Below, piece by piece: positions 37,291 to 46,646 of a stretch of DNA of 64,000 nucleotides. The stretch is taken from the NCBI RefSeq assembly GCF_040545335.1, contig NZ_JBEPLU010000001.1, positions 1,674,001 to 1,738,000 of the forward strand. Direction: 5' to 3'. The translations under genes were made by a program, and so were the position numbers. Within the stretch, counting starts at the first letter, position 1, and the number at the start of each line of letters is the position of its first letter. The notes under the pieces were generated by a model that did not search any database, was not told the origin of the DNA, and saw only the letters and a list, made by a program, of their open reading frames with translations. Source of the DNA: Phenylobacterium koreense (GTDB lineage: Bacteria > Pseudomonadota > Alphaproteobacteria > Caulobacterales > Caulobacteraceae).

Positions 37291-37905
37291 ATGTCCATCG
37301 GGGTCGGTCGATCGTCGGCAGGAGCGCCGCAAGTCCAGGAAGGCGCGCGTCCGCGAAACCCTTCCATGTCGTCCAACCCATTGGACAAGCCCATGTTCCG
37401 GGTTGTGGAGACCACCCAGCAGAAGCTTTTGGCCAAGCTCGATCTCAACGGCGGCGGCCGCCTCGACCAGGTGGAACTGAAGCCCCTCAACAGGCCGGAC
37501 GTCGGCAAGAATGGCCCGGCTGGATTTGCCGCCGCCGACCGCGACGTCGATGGCGCGCCTTCTACCGGGGAGCTGGCGCCGCGCGCCGATATGAACGCCA
37601 TCTTCGAAATCGCCGACAGTGACGGCGACGGAGTCCTGACCCTGGCCGAGATCGAGGCCCAGATCGTCCAGGAGCCCGACCATTACGACAGCGGCGTGCG
37701 CAGGCTGCCCGACGCGCTCCGCCCGCTCGATCCCTCGGCCCCGGATTATCTGGACCGAGTGCGGGACCGGCTGACGGCGGCGGCAAGCTTCGAGCCCGTC
37801 GCGCCCGGCCAGGAAGCGCTGCGTCGCCTGCTGCGCGAGAACTTCGCCCGCCTGACCGAGCAGATGGTCGCCCAGATCTCGCCGCCGAGAGCCGCGCTGA
37901 CCTGA
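37291..37905 (+). CDS. EF-hand calcium-binding protein
   Basis: The 204-residue protein has three 12-residue EF-hand-type loops, each starting with Asp and ending with Glu: 51-62 (DLNGGGRLDQVE), 83-94 (DRDVDGAPSTGE) and 109-120 (DSDGDGVLTLAE). The third is canonical; the first two are imperfect. No signal peptide is visible at the chosen ATG, which has an ideal GGAGG ribosome binding site 5 nt upstream. The C-terminal 80 residues are helical. Calcium binding is likely; function unknown. Confidence 0.8.
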   Translation: MSIGVGRSSAGAPQVQEGARPRNPSMSSNPLDKPMFRVVETTQQKLLAKLDLNGGGRLDQVELKPLNRPDVGKNGPAGFAAADRDVDGAPSTGELAPRADMNAIFEIADSDGDGVLTLAEIEAQIVQEPDHYDSGVRRLPDALRPLDPSAPDYLDRVRDRLTAAASFEPVAPGQEALRRLLRENFARLTEQMVAQISPPRAALT

Positions 37906-37967
37906 AAGGTCATGGACAAAGTCACATCCGGCACGGTCTTTCGGGCAAAACAAAACAGGAGATCCAG

Positions 37968-38354
37968 ATGGCCAATGACACCGGAATGCCCTTCGCCAAT
38001 CTCATGGGCGTGGAGATCACGGAACGAAGCAAGGATCGGGTGGTCGGCCGCCTGCTGGTCCGCGAAGACCTCTGCACCGCGGGCGGCATCCTGCACGGCG
38101 GCGCGTTCATGGCCTTCGCCGACGCCCTGGGCGCGATCGGCGGGTTCCTCAACCTGCCGCCCGGCGCGCGCACCACGACCCTGGAATCCAAGACCAATTT
38201 CCTCGGCTCGGCCAAGGTCGGATCGGTCGTCGAGGGCAGAGCGACGCCCCTGCACATCGGGCGTCGCTCCAGCGTCTGGCAGACCCGCATCACCAGCGCC
38301 GAAGGCAAGCTGCTGGCTCTGGTGCTGCAGACCCAGATGACCGTCGAAGCCTGA
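37968..38354 (+). CDS. PaaI-family hotdog-fold thioesterase
   Basis: The 128-residue protein shows the PaaI/YbgC hotdog pattern: GILHGGAFMAFADALGAIG on the central helix, with the HGG motif binding the thioester, and TLESKTNFLGSAKVG in the next strand. Members hydrolyse acyl- or aryl-CoA. It is preceded by a GGAGATCC ribosome binding site and lies 62 bp behind the EF-hand gene, which is on the same strand. The substrate is unknown. Confidence 0.92.
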   Translation: MANDTGMPFANLMGVEITERSKDRVVGRLLVREDLCTAGGILHGGAFMAFADALGAIGGFLNLPPGARTTTLESKTNFLGSAKVGSVVEGRATPLHIGRRSSVWQTRITSAEGKLLALVLQTQMTVEA

Positions 38355-38462
38355 CGGGCGAGCACACTCGCCTTACAGGCGGTCCCCCTTGCCAATGTTC
38401 ACTTTTTATTCTTCTCTCCCGCTATAGTCTAGGTTGAACCATCGGGGGAACACGTAGGGCGG

Positions 38463-39442
38463 TTGGGGGCGTGCATCGCCGCCGGCCTATGGCTGGCGCT
38501 GGGGACGGCTGCGCATGCGGGCCAGGCAGGCGGGGCGCAAACCTTGCCCGAGGACCCGACGATCCGCCGCGGCGTGCTGGCCAACGGCCTTCGCTATGCG
38601 GTCAAGCCCAACCCGACCGCGCAGGGCGGGCTCTCCTTCCGCCTTGCCTTCGATATCGGCAGCCTGGTCGAGGCCGATTCCGAACGGGGTGCGGCTCACT
38701 TCGTCGAGCACATGGCCTTCCGCGCCACCCGCAGGTTCCGGGAAGGCGAGCTCGAACCGAGCCTTCGCCCCGATCGGCGTCGGCTTCGGCCGCGATCAGA
38801 ACGCCTTCACCTCGATCGACTCGACCCTGTACCTGGTCGACCTGCCTCGCGGCGGCGCCAGGGAACGGGGGCTGGCCATTCGTTGGCTTCGTGACGTCGC
38901 CGACGGCATCCAGTTCGATCCGACCGTGGTGGATAGAGAGCGCAACGTCGTCCTGGCCGAGCGCAGCGCGCGACGAGACGCCGAGACGCTGGCGGCGGAC
39001 GCGGTGACGAACTTCCACGCGCCCGAACTGCTCGCCCCCAAGCGCTCGCCGATCGGCGCGTTGGCGACGGTCCAGGCGATCAGCGGCGCCGACCTCGAGG
39101 GCTTCTATCGCCGCTGGTACCGGCCCGAGCGCGCCGTGCTGGTGGTGGTCGGCGACGTTCCCGACCTTCCGGGCCTGGAGGCCGAGATCACTCAGGCCTT
39201 CGCCGATTGGCGGCCGGCAGCCCCAGCCACGCCGGCGCCGCCGCTCGCCCAGCCGAACCTGCGACGCGGACTGGACGCCCTGGTCCTGGCGCAGCCGGAG
39301 ATCAGCCCGAGCCTCTCCATATGCCGCGTCGCACCACCGGCGCCAAAGCGCGGACACGACCTCGCCGGACATCGATCGCGCCCAGGCCCTGAAGCTCAAC
39401 CCGAAGATAGAAGCCGAGGTCGAGGCCGAGGAAGCGGCCTAG
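38463..39442 (+). pseudogene. M16-family zinc peptidase, frameshifted and truncated
   Basis: The first segment (TTG 38463) has a signal peptide and the inverted zinc motif HFVEH in AAHFVEHMAFRAT. At about 38764-38766 one extra base breaks the frame: the family sequence continues as APIGVGFGRDQNAFTSIDST in the next frame and runs to about 39350 (YLVDLP, NVVLAERSARRD, FYRRWYRPERAVLVVVGD). Only the N-terminal M16 domain remains, about 300 residues against 900 or more for the pitrilysin-like subgroup. From about 39350 the frame that reaches the stop at 39440 reads DTTSPDIDRAQALKLNPKIE..., which does not look like M16. This is a decayed and probably rearranged gene. Confidence 0.85.
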
Positions 39443-40425
39443 CCGACGCCGATGTCCGCGGGCTTGGTCAGGTTCCGCAGAGGCTCTCCGCGGACATAGC
39501 GGCCGAGATTGTCGAGGAAGAGCTCATCGCCCCGCGCCGCGGTCAGCTCGCCGCGATTGGAGGCGTGCGGAGTGACCCGCACCTTCGGATGGTCCCAGAA
39601 CCAGGCGTAGGCCGGCAGCGGCTCGGTCTTGAAGACGTCGAGCACGGCATGGGCCGGCCGGTCGGCGTCGAGGCCGGCGCGCAGGGCGTCCTCGTCCACT
39701 AGGCCGCCCCGACCGATATTGACAAGGATCGCACCCGGCTTCATCGCGGAGAAGAAGCGCTGGTCGGCGATATCCCGGGTCTCGTCGTTGAGGGCGCAGG
39801 CCAGCACTACGACGTCGGCCTCCGGCAGGCGGCTCGGCAAATCCGCCAAGGTGCTGACGCTGTCGGCCAACCCCTCGGCCGAGGCCGAGCGGCGGACCGC
39901 CTCCACATGGGCGCCGAACGCCTTGGCCCGTCTCGCGATCTCCTGGCCGATATGGCCGAAGCCAAGGACCAGCCAGCGTGTCTGGCCGACCTCGCGGAAG
40001 CTCACTGGCGTCCATTGCCGCGCGGCCTGATGCGTCGCCTGGGCGGCGATGGGGTGCAGCAGGCTCATGGCGTGGATGGTCACGTATTCGGCGATCGCCG
40101 GCGCCTGGGCGCTGGAATTGGTGACCGCCAGCCCCTCGCGCGCCAGCGGCTTGAACATCGGGTTTTCGACGCCGGCGAAGGCGGTCTGCACCCAGCGCGC
40201 CTGCGGCGCCTTGGCCAACCGATCAAAATAGCCGGCCCCACGCTTGCCGAACGCATCGACCGTCAGCCACCACACCTCCGCGGCGAGCTGGTCCGGCTCG
40301 AAAGTCTGGCCGTCCTTGGTCAGGGAACCGTCGGGCTCGGCGACCACCACCTCCAGATCCGGCGCGGTCGAGGGCAGACGGGCGGCGATCCGCTCGTAGG
40401 CGGCGCGGGTGAGCAGGGCTTGCAT
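39439..40425 (-). CDS. D-2-hydroxyacid dehydrogenase (GyaR/phosphoglycerate-dehydrogenase family)
   Basis: The 328-residue protein has the NAD fold VLGFGHIGQEIARRAKAFG and the catalytic Arg/Glu/His elements in VNIGRGGLVDEDAL, AVLDVFKTEPLP and VTPHASN. It belongs to the broad 2-hydroxyacid dehydrogenase family reducing 2-ketoacids; substrate not determinable. ATG 40425 is chosen; the upstream codon at 40461 gives an atypical N-terminus. Its TAG stop shares the CTAG at 39439-39442 with the plus-strand pseudogene's stop. Confidence 0.9.
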   Translation of the reverse strand: MQALLTRAAYERIAARLPSTAPDLEVVVAEPDGSLTKDGQTFEPDQLAAEVWWLTVDAFGKRGAGYFDRLAKAPQARWVQTAFAGVENPMFKPLAREGLAVTNSSAQAPAIAEYVTIHAMSLLHPIAAQATHQAARQWTPVSFREVGQTRWLVLGFGHIGQEIARRAKAFGAHVEAVRRSASAEGLADSVSTLADLPSRLPEADVVVLACALNDETRDIADQRFFSAMKPGAILVNIGRGGLVDEDALRAGLDADRPAHAVLDVFKTEPLPAYAWFWDHPKVRVTPHASNRGELTAARGDELFLDNLGRYVRGEPLRNLTKPADIGVG

Positions 40426-40497
40426 GGCGCAGGACTGTAAAGGCGCAGTCCGCGCTGGCAATCCTTCGACCGCCGTCGCCCGGCGGCCGGCCCGTAC

Positions 40498-40827
40498 CTA
40501 TTTGCGGCGCTGCTTACGAGCCGCGTAGCGGGCGTCGCGCGCGGCCTTTTGCTTGGCGCGCAGCTCCAGCTCGGCGGTCTCGGCGTTGAAGGCCTCGATC
40601 TCGCGGCGCAGTGCGTCGGCCTCGGCGGCGGCCTTGCGCCTCTCGGCGCGTTCGGCCTCACGCTTGGCGCGGACTTCAGCCAGTTCGGCGGCTTTGATCG
40701 AAGCGCGATCGGTCCCGGGCTCGGCCGTGACGGCCGGCTTCGCCTTCATCTTGGCCAGGAGGGCCTTCTTGGCTTCTAGGGAGGCGGACGCGCGGTCTTG
40801 GAAACTGTTGTTCTTAAGGTCTCTCAT
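40498..40827 (-). CDS. DUF6481 family protein
   Basis: The 109-residue, highly charged helical protein begins MRDLKNNSFQDRASASLEAKK, the family's marker N-terminus, followed by a long coiled-coil-like stretch rich in Ala, Arg, Lys and Glu (residues 45-105). The C-terminus is basic (ARYAARKQRRK). The function is unknown; the charge and length would suit RNA or ribosome association, but that is only a guess. The start at 40827 is preferred over ATG 40848 upstream. Confidence 0.82.
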   Translation of the reverse strand: MRDLKNNSFQDRASASLEAKKALLAKMKAKPAVTAEPGTDRASIKAAELAEVRAKREAERAERRKAAAEADALRREIEAFNAETAELELRAKQKAARDARYAARKQRRK

Positions 40828-40921
40828 GTGGGCGTCCCCATGTCTCATCCCGCGCGAAAATGCAATCGGCGGATGCTGCGTTTGTTCGCCGCGTCCGCCG
40901 CTTACCCCTGCTCACGTGGGC

Positions 40922-41974
40922 TCAGAGAGCCGCCAGCACCGCCTCGCCCATCTGTTCCGTGGTCAGGGCGCCGCCCAGGTCACGGGTTCGCGCGCCGCCC
41001 TCCAGGGCCCGCACCACCGCCGCATAGACCTTGTCGGCGGCCTCGGCGCGATCCAGCGACCAGCGCAGGGCCATCTCCAGCGACAGGATCGCCGCCAGCG
41101 GATTGGCCAGGTTCTGGCCGGCGATGTCGGGGGCCGAGCCGTGGATCGGCTCATAAAGGCCCGGCTTTCCCGGTGCGCCCAGGGCCGCCGAAGGCAGCAT
41201 GCCCAGCGAGCCGGTGAGCTGCGCGGCGGCGTCCGAAAGGATGTCGCCGAACAGGTTGTCGGTGACCATCACGTCGAACTGCTTGGGATTCTTGACGATC
41301 TGCATCGCCGCGTTGTCGGCCAGGATGTGCTCCAGCTCGACGTCGGCGTATTCGCGCTTGTGCAGGTCGGTGACCACCTCGCGCCACAGCAGGCCGGAGT
41401 CCATCACGTTGGACTTCTCCGCCGAGTGCACCTTGTTGCGCCGCCCGCGGGCCAGTTCGAAGGCCACCCGCGCCACCCGCTCGATCTCGGCGGTCGTATA
41501 GACCTGGGTGTCCACGGCGCGCTTGCCGCCCTCCGGCAGCTCCTCGATGAACCGGGGCGAACCGAAATAGATGCCGCCGGTGAGCTCCCGGACGATCATG
41601 AAGTCCAGCCCCTGCACCAGCTCGCGCTTCAGGCTGGAGGCGTCGGCCAGGGCTTCGAAGCAGAGGGCCGGACGCAGGTTGGCGAAGACCTCCATCCCGG
41701 CCCGCAGGTTCAGCAGCCCCGCCTCGGGGCGCTTGTCGCGGGGCGCGCCAGCCCACTTCTGCCCGCCGACGGCGCCCATCAGCACCGCCTTGGCGGCCTT
41801 GGCGGCGGCAAGGGTCTCCTCGGTGAGGGGCAGTCCGTGCTCGTCATAGCTGCAACCGCCGAACAGCCGCTCCTCGATGGCCAGGTCCGGGGCCACGACC
41901 TCGGCCACGCGCCGGGCCTGGCGGGTCACTTCGGGGCCGATCCCGTCGCCGGGCAACAGAAGCAGGTCAGTCAT
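40922..41974 (-). CDS. leuB: 3-isopropylmalate dehydrogenase
   Basis: LeuB catalyses oxidative decarboxylation of 3-isopropylmalate in leucine synthesis. The 350-residue protein shows LLLPGDGIGPEVTRQA, the substrate-binding ELTGGIYFG, SAEKSNVMDSGLLWREV and the C-terminal NAD loop GSAPDIAGQNLANPLA. It is separated from leuC and leuD by about 4 kb holding opgG-opgH on the other strand. Confidence 0.98.
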   Translation of the reverse strand: MTDLLLLPGDGIGPEVTRQARRVAEVVAPDLAIEERLFGGCSYDEHGLPLTEETLAAAKAAKAVLMGAVGGQKWAGAPRDKRPEAGLLNLRAGMEVFANLRPALCFEALADASSLKRELVQGLDFMIVRELTGGIYFGSPRFIEELPEGGKRAVDTQVYTTAEIERVARVAFELARGRRNKVHSAEKSNVMDSGLLWREVVTDLHKREYADVELEHILADNAAMQIVKNPKQFDVMVTDNLFGDILSDAAAQLTGSLGMLPSAALGAPGKPGLYEPIHGSAPDIAGQNLANPLAAILSLEMALRWSLDRAEAADKVYAAVVRALEGGARTRDLGGALTTEQMGEAVLAAL

Positions 41975-42269
41975 GTCGAGGCCCCTTTGAAAGCACGTGC
42001 AAAGTCCGGAGGCGATCTCCTATGCGAAGAGAGCCGGCCCGCAAACCCCAAAGCCCGGTTGCATCGACAGCGCCCGGAAACCATTTGGGACCTCCGACTG
42101 CTGGGCGGCCCAGGTGCAGCCCGAGCAGAAATCGTTCCGGATCGAGACAAAATCGCGCAGAACGCCCCCGGGAGCACAGCCCCTGGGTGAAACTCTCGAC
42201 TTTGCCTTGGTTTCGCCGCACCCGGACCTAAGACGGTCCGGTCGTTCCAAAAGCTGATCCAAGACTCGC
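41975..42269. other. 295-bp gap between leuB and opgG
   Basis: No gene is supported here. It must contain divergent promoters for leuB and opgG. The one clear structure is a hairpin, CCGGACC / GGTCCGG, with a 6-nt loop at 42222-42241, close to the opgG start; it could be an operator or leader structure. I found no leucine-rich leader peptide. Confidence 0.5.
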
Positions 42270-43790
42270 GTGGCCGCTCCAGCTCCTGAAACAAGCCGAT
42301 CACTTCATCGCCGCGACGTGATCGCCGCCTTGCCTTTGGCGGCGATCACCGTCGCGAGCGCCGCCCAGGCCGCGCCTGCGCGCAGCTTCAGCGAAGCCCA
42401 GGTCCGAAGCATGGCTCGCGACCTGGCGCGGCGACCCTATGTTCCGCAGTCGCGTGAACTGCCCGAGGTGCTGTCGCGCCTGTCGTACGACGAATATCGC
42501 GACATCCGCTTCAACCCGGCCCAGGCCTACTGGAAGGCCGAGGGTTTGCCCTTCCAACTGCAGTTCTTCCACCGCGGGCACCTCTTCAAGGAGCGGGTGG
42601 ACCTGTTCGAGGTGCAGGGCGGGCGCGCGGTTCCGATCGCCTATTCGGCCGACCAGTTCAATTTCAAGAAGGGGGCACCCGCCGGGCTGCCGTCCGACCT
42701 CGGCTTCGCCGGCTTCCGCATTCACTCCCAGATCAACACCCCGGAATACTACGACGAGGTCGCGGTGTTCCTCGGCGCCTCCTACTTCCGGGCGGTGGCC
42801 AAAGGTATGCTGTACGGCCTCTCGGCCCGGGGCCTGGCCATCGGCGCGGGCGAGAAGGAGGAGTTTCCCTCCTTCAAGACCTTCTGGATCGAGCGGCCGG
42901 CGCGCGGCGCCAACAGCCTCGTGATCCACGCGCTGATGGACAGCCCGAGCTGCGCCGGCGCCTATCGCTTCGTCGTCACGCCGGGCGTCACCACCGTCTT
43001 CGACGTCCGCTGCCGGATCTTCGCCCGCAAGACGATCGCCAATATCGGCGTGGCGCCGCTGACCAGCATGTTCTTCTTCGCCGGCGACGCCACCCGCCGC
43101 TTCGACGATTTCCGGCCGCGGGTGCACGACTCCGACGGGTTGGCGATCGCCAACGGCGCGGGTGAGCGGATCTGGCGCCCGCTGTCCAATCCCGGCTATG
43201 TTCAGCTCAGCGACTTCCGCGACAAAGCGCCGCGCGGCTACGGCCTGATCCAGCGCGAGCGACGCTACGATTCCTTCCAGGATCTCGAGGCCCGCTACGA
43301 GCGGCGGCCCAGCCTGTGGGTCGAGCCGAAGGGCTCATGGGGCGCGGGCCATGTGCGCCTGGTCGAGCTTCCGACACAGACCGAGTTCGACGACAACATC
43401 GTCGCCTTCTGGACCCCGCAGGGCGGTGTAAAAGCAGGCCGCAGCGCCGATTTCGCCTATCGGCTGAATTGGGGGCAGGAGCCTCTGAACGGCAGCCGCG
43501 CACGGGTGATCGACACGCGGGCGGGCCTCAACGCCATCACGCGGCGGCGCCACTTCGTGATCGATTTCGACCTTCCGCCGGGGGTCCCGGTGGACGACCT
43601 ACGGGCCAATGTGATCGCCGGCGCCGGCAAGATCCATGACGTTACTTTACACTCGAACCCGGAAACCAAAGGCGCCCGCCTGAGTTTCGAGCTCGACCCT
43701 AGGCAGGTCCGTACAGTAGAGCTTCGCGCCGAGATTGTGCGTTCCGGCAGACCCATTTCCGAGGTGTGGCTTTACCGATGGACCGCGTAA
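42270..43790 (+). CDS. opgG: Periplasmic glucan biosynthesis protein, OpgG/OpgD family
   Basis: The 506-residue protein starts with a Tat-like signal (LHRRDVIAALPLAAITVASAAQA), then the MdoG domain with VPQSRELPEVLSRLSYDEYRDIRF, FHRGHLF and NTPEYYDEVAVFLGASYFRA. OpgG/OpgD act in the periplasm in synthesis of osmoregulated periplasmic glucans. The twin-Arg signal is closer to OpgD, but the gene occupies the opgG position ahead of opgH. The GTG start at 42270 is used. It overlaps opgH by 13 nt. Confidence 0.92.
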   Translation: MAAPAPETSRSLHRRDVIAALPLAAITVASAAQAAPARSFSEAQVRSMARDLARRPYVPQSRELPEVLSRLSYDEYRDIRFNPAQAYWKAEGLPFQLQFFHRGHLFKERVDLFEVQGGRAVPIAYSADQFNFKKGAPAGLPSDLGFAGFRIHSQINTPEYYDEVAVFLGASYFRAVAKGMLYGLSARGLAIGAGEKEEFPSFKTFWIERPARGANSLVIHALMDSPSCAGAYRFVVTPGVTTVFDVRCRIFARKTIANIGVAPLTSMFFFAGDATRRFDDFRPRVHDSDGLAIANGAGERIWRPLSNPGYVQLSDFRDKAPRGYGLIQRERRYDSFQDLEARYERRPSLWVEPKGSWGAGHVRLVELPTQTEFDDNIVAFWTPQGGVKAGRSADFAYRLNWGQEPLNGSRARVIDTRAGLNAITRRRHFVIDFDLPPGVPVDDLRANVIAGAGKIHDVTLHSNPETKGARLSFELDPRQVRTVELRAEIVRSGRPISEVWLYRWTA

Positions 43791-45739
43791 CCGCCCGGCG
43801 GGCGGCTGCACCCTGGAAACCCAGGGTGGAGCCGGCTCTGCAGACCCTGCCCGGGCGCGCCGCGCTCGAGATGCCGATCCAGAGTTTGGAGCGCGACGCC
43901 GTAAAGGGAGCCCGCGCGCGGTTCGCCGACAGCCATCGCTGGCGCCGCATCCTGCTGCTCGGCGCCACCGGCGCCTCCACCGCCGCGGCGGCGGCGATCA
44001 TGACCCAACTGCTGGCGCCGAAGGGTTTCAGCCCGGCCGACGGGCTGATGCTCGCTCTCTTCGTGGTGCTGTTCGCCTGGGTGGCCTTCGCCTTCGTCAG
44101 CGGGACCGCCGGCTTCCTCCTGGCCTGGCGCGCCCGCGCCGCTTCGCCGCTGGATCCCCAACCGATCATTTTCACGCGCACCGCGCTGCTGATGCCGACC
44201 TACAACGAGGATCCGGGCCGCATCCTGTCCGGCGCCCAGGCGATCTATGAGGAGCTCGACGCCCTCGGCGTGGCCGAGCTCTACGACATCTACGTGCTCT
44301 CCGACACGCGGGACGCGGCCATCGCCCAGGCCGAGGCCACCGGCGTGGTTCGCCTGCGGCTGCGGTTGGGCGCTCCCGACCGAATCTTCTATCGCCGCCG
44401 CGCCCTGAACCGGGACCGCAAGGCCGGCAACATCGCCGACTGGGTGATCAAGTTCGGAGCCGGCTACGAGTCGATGATCATCCTCGACGCCGACAGCCTG
44501 ATGACCGGCGACACCATCGTCCGCCTGACCGCAGCCATGGAGCGGGACGAGAAGGCCGGGCTCATCCAGACCCTGCCCAACATCATCGGCGCCACCACAC
44601 CCTTTGCGCGGCTGCAGCAGTTCGCCGGCCGCATCTATGGCCCCATCATCGCCCGCGGCCAGGACTGGTGGTCGGGCGCCGAGGGCAACTATTGGGGTCA
44701 CAACGCCATCATCCGCACCCGCGCCTTCGCCGAGTGCGCCGGCCTGCCCCACGTGAAGGGCGGCAAGCCCTTCGGCGGCCACATCATGAGCCACGACTTC
44801 GTGGAGGCCGCGCTCCTGCGCCGCGGCGGCTGGGCCGTGCGCATGGCGCCGGAACTGACCGGCAGCTACGAGGAGGCTCCGCCCTCGCTGGTCGACATGG
44901 CCGTTCGTGACCGTCGCTGGTGCCAGGGCAACCTGCAGCACAGCGCCATCCTGGGCGCGCGCGGCTTCCATTGGGTGAGCCGGCTGCACCTGGCGCGCGG
45001 GGTGCTCGCCTATCTCACCGCGCCCCTGTGGCTGGCCTTCCTGGCGGCCGGCGCCTTCGTCTGGTTCGACCAGCGCGGCGCCATCGGCGAGGCCTCGGCC
45101 CCCATGGCCCTCGGGCTTTTCGTCCTGACCATGGTCCTGCTGCTGATCCCCAAGGTCATGGGCGCGCTCGTCACCGCTCGCGACCGCGTGGCGCGCCAGG
45201 CCTGCGGCGGACGCATCAAGATGGGCCTGAGCGTCGTCACCGAGGTCGCGCTGTCGGCGCTGATGGCTCCGATCTTCATGTTCATGCACAGCGTCGCGGT
45301 GGCCGACGTGCTGCGCGGTCGCCACTCCGGCTGGGCGGCTCAGCAGCGCGACGACGGCAAGATGAAGCTCAAGGACGCCTGGAAGCGGCATGGCATCCAC
45401 ACCCTGCTGGGCCTGGGATGGACCGTCGCCGCCTATCGGCTCGACCCGCTGCTCCTGGCCTGGACCAGCCCGCTGGCCGTCGGCCTCGTGCTGTCCATGC
45501 CGATTTCCATGCTGACCTCGCGCGGCGACCTCGGCCGGTTCTGCGAGCGCCTGGGCCTGTTCAGGATTCCGGAGGAAGTGGAGACCCCGCGGGTGATCCG
45601 CCGCGCCGTCGAACTGCGCGCCCGGTACGCCGCCGAGGCGGAGATGCGGTTCCAGATCGACCTGATGTTCCGCAGCCCTGCCGAGGTCTACCGGCCGAAG
45701 CCGCAGGGCGTGCAGGCCAATCTGCGCGCCGCCGCCTAG
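43778..45739 (+). CDS. opgH: Glucans biosynthesis glucosyltransferase OpgH
   Basis: The 653-residue inner-membrane GT2-family glucosyltransferase builds the linear backbone of periplasmic glucans from UDP-glucose. A GT2 domain with MPTYNEDPGRILSG, the ILDADSLMTGD acidic motif and RDRRWCQGNLQH (QxxRW-type) is set between N-terminal spans and several C-terminal ones (about residues 400-570). ATG 43778 is preferred over GTG 43766. Co-translated with opgG. The TAG stop is part of a CTAG shared with the convergent ABM gene. Confidence 0.93.
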   Translation: MDRVTARRAAAPWKPRVEPALQTLPGRAALEMPIQSLERDAVKGARARFADSHRWRRILLLGATGASTAAAAAIMTQLLAPKGFSPADGLMLALFVVLFAWVAFAFVSGTAGFLLAWRARAASPLDPQPIIFTRTALLMPTYNEDPGRILSGAQAIYEELDALGVAELYDIYVLSDTRDAAIAQAEATGVVRLRLRLGAPDRIFYRRRALNRDRKAGNIADWVIKFGAGYESMIILDADSLMTGDTIVRLTAAMERDEKAGLIQTLPNIIGATTPFARLQQFAGRIYGPIIARGQDWWSGAEGNYWGHNAIIRTRAFAECAGLPHVKGGKPFGGHIMSHDFVEAALLRRGGWAVRMAPELTGSYEEAPPSLVDMAVRDRRWCQGNLQHSAILGARGFHWVSRLHLARGVLAYLTAPLWLAFLAAGAFVWFDQRGAIGEASAPMALGLFVLTMVLLLIPKVMGALVTARDRVARQACGGRIKMGLSVVTEVALSALMAPIFMFMHSVAVADVLRGRHSGWAAQQRDDGKMKLKDAWKRHGIHTLLGLGWTVAAYRLDPLLLAWTSPLAVGLVLSMPISMLTSRGDLGRFCERLGLFRIPEEVETPRVIRRAVELRARYAAEAEMRFQIDLMFRSPAEVYRPKPQGVQANLRAAA

Positions 45740-46038
45740 AGCGGTCGCTCGGCCGTGACTTCGTAGAGCGTCAGTCGCCGGTCGTCGACCCCCAGGGCTG
45801 GCCACCGGCTGCGCCAGGCGGCGATATGCGGGCTCTGGAAATGCGCGTCGAGCGCGGCCTGGTCACGCCAGGCTTCGAACACTCGGATCAGCCCGGGCTC
45901 CAGCACGTCCTCGCCATAGGCGTACTGGATGCAGCCGTCCTCGGCGCGGCTGGCCTCGACCATGGCCCGCATGTGCGGGCGCAGAGCCTGTAGATTCTCC
46001 GCGGGGACGCGGATCGTGCCGGCGATGATCAGGCTCAC
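45736..46038 (-). CDS. Antibiotic biosynthesis monooxygenase (ABM) domain protein
   Basis: The 100-residue dimeric alpha+beta barrel protein shows the ABM/YgiN pattern: [24 protein letters not shown] in the first strand-helix, then [14 protein letters not shown] and [19 protein letters not shown]. Such proteins are quinol or heme monooxygenases, or have no known activity. The start overlaps the stop of leuD (ATGA), so it is the final gene of the leuC-leuD series. Confidence 0.9.
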   Translation of the reverse strand: MSLIIAGTIRVPAENLQALRPHMRAMVEASRAEDGCIQYAYGEDVLEPGLIRVFEAWRDQAALDAHFQSPHIAAWRSRWPALGVDDRRLTLYEVTAERPL

Positions 46039-46646
46039 GCCCGCTCCAGCCAGGGCTGGCTGATCGCCCGCTTGCCTTCGAAGACGTCGATCGCGCTCAC
46101 CGCCTGCAGGGTCTCGCCGATGGCGTCGAGGCCCTTGAGCATCTTGTCCTTGCGCGCCGCATCGATCTCGAAGCTGAAGGTCTTGCCCGAGGGCGACACG
46201 ACCGTCTGCTTCTCCAGGTCGACGGTGACCAGATGGTTGCCGCCCTTGGCCTCGTCCATCAGCGCCTGGACCTCGTCGGCCTTCAGCACCACCGGCAGCA
46301 GGCCGTTCTGGAAGCAGTTGTTATAGAAGATGTCCGCGAAGCTGGTGGAGATCACGCAGGTGATGCCGAAGTCCATCAGCGCCCAGGGGGCGTGCTCACG
46401 CGAGGAGCCGCAGCCGAAGTTGTCGCCGGCCACCAGCACCGCCGCGCCCTTGTATTCCGGGCGGTTGAGCACGAAGTCGGCCTTCTCCCTGCCGGCCTCA
46501 TCGAAGCGGAAGTCGTAGAACAGGCCGCGGCCCAGCCCCTCGCGCTCCACGGTCTTGAGGAACTGCTTGGGAATGATCTGGTCCGTGTCGATGTTGGCCA
46601 GCGGCAGCGGGGCGATCTTGGCGTCGAGCTTGGTGAAGGCTTTCAT
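46035..46646 (-). CDS. leuD: 3-isopropylmalate dehydratase small subunit
   Basis: With LeuC this forms isopropylmalate isomerase. The 203-residue protein has [18 protein letters not shown] near the N-terminus, the family motif [16 protein letters not shown] and the [18 protein letters not shown] stretch. The start overlaps the stop of an exported hypothetical gene lying between it and leuC. Confidence 0.98.
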   Translation of the reverse strand: MKAFTKLDAKIAPLPLANIDTDQIIPKQFLKTVEREGLGRGLFYDFRFDEAGREKADFVLNRPEYKGAAVLVAGDNFGCGSSREHAPWALMDFGITCVISTSFADIFYNNCFQNGLLPVVLKADEVQALMDEAKGGNHLVTVDLEKQTVVSPSGKTFSFEIDAARKDKMLKGLDAIGETLQAVSAIDVFEGKRAISQPWLERA

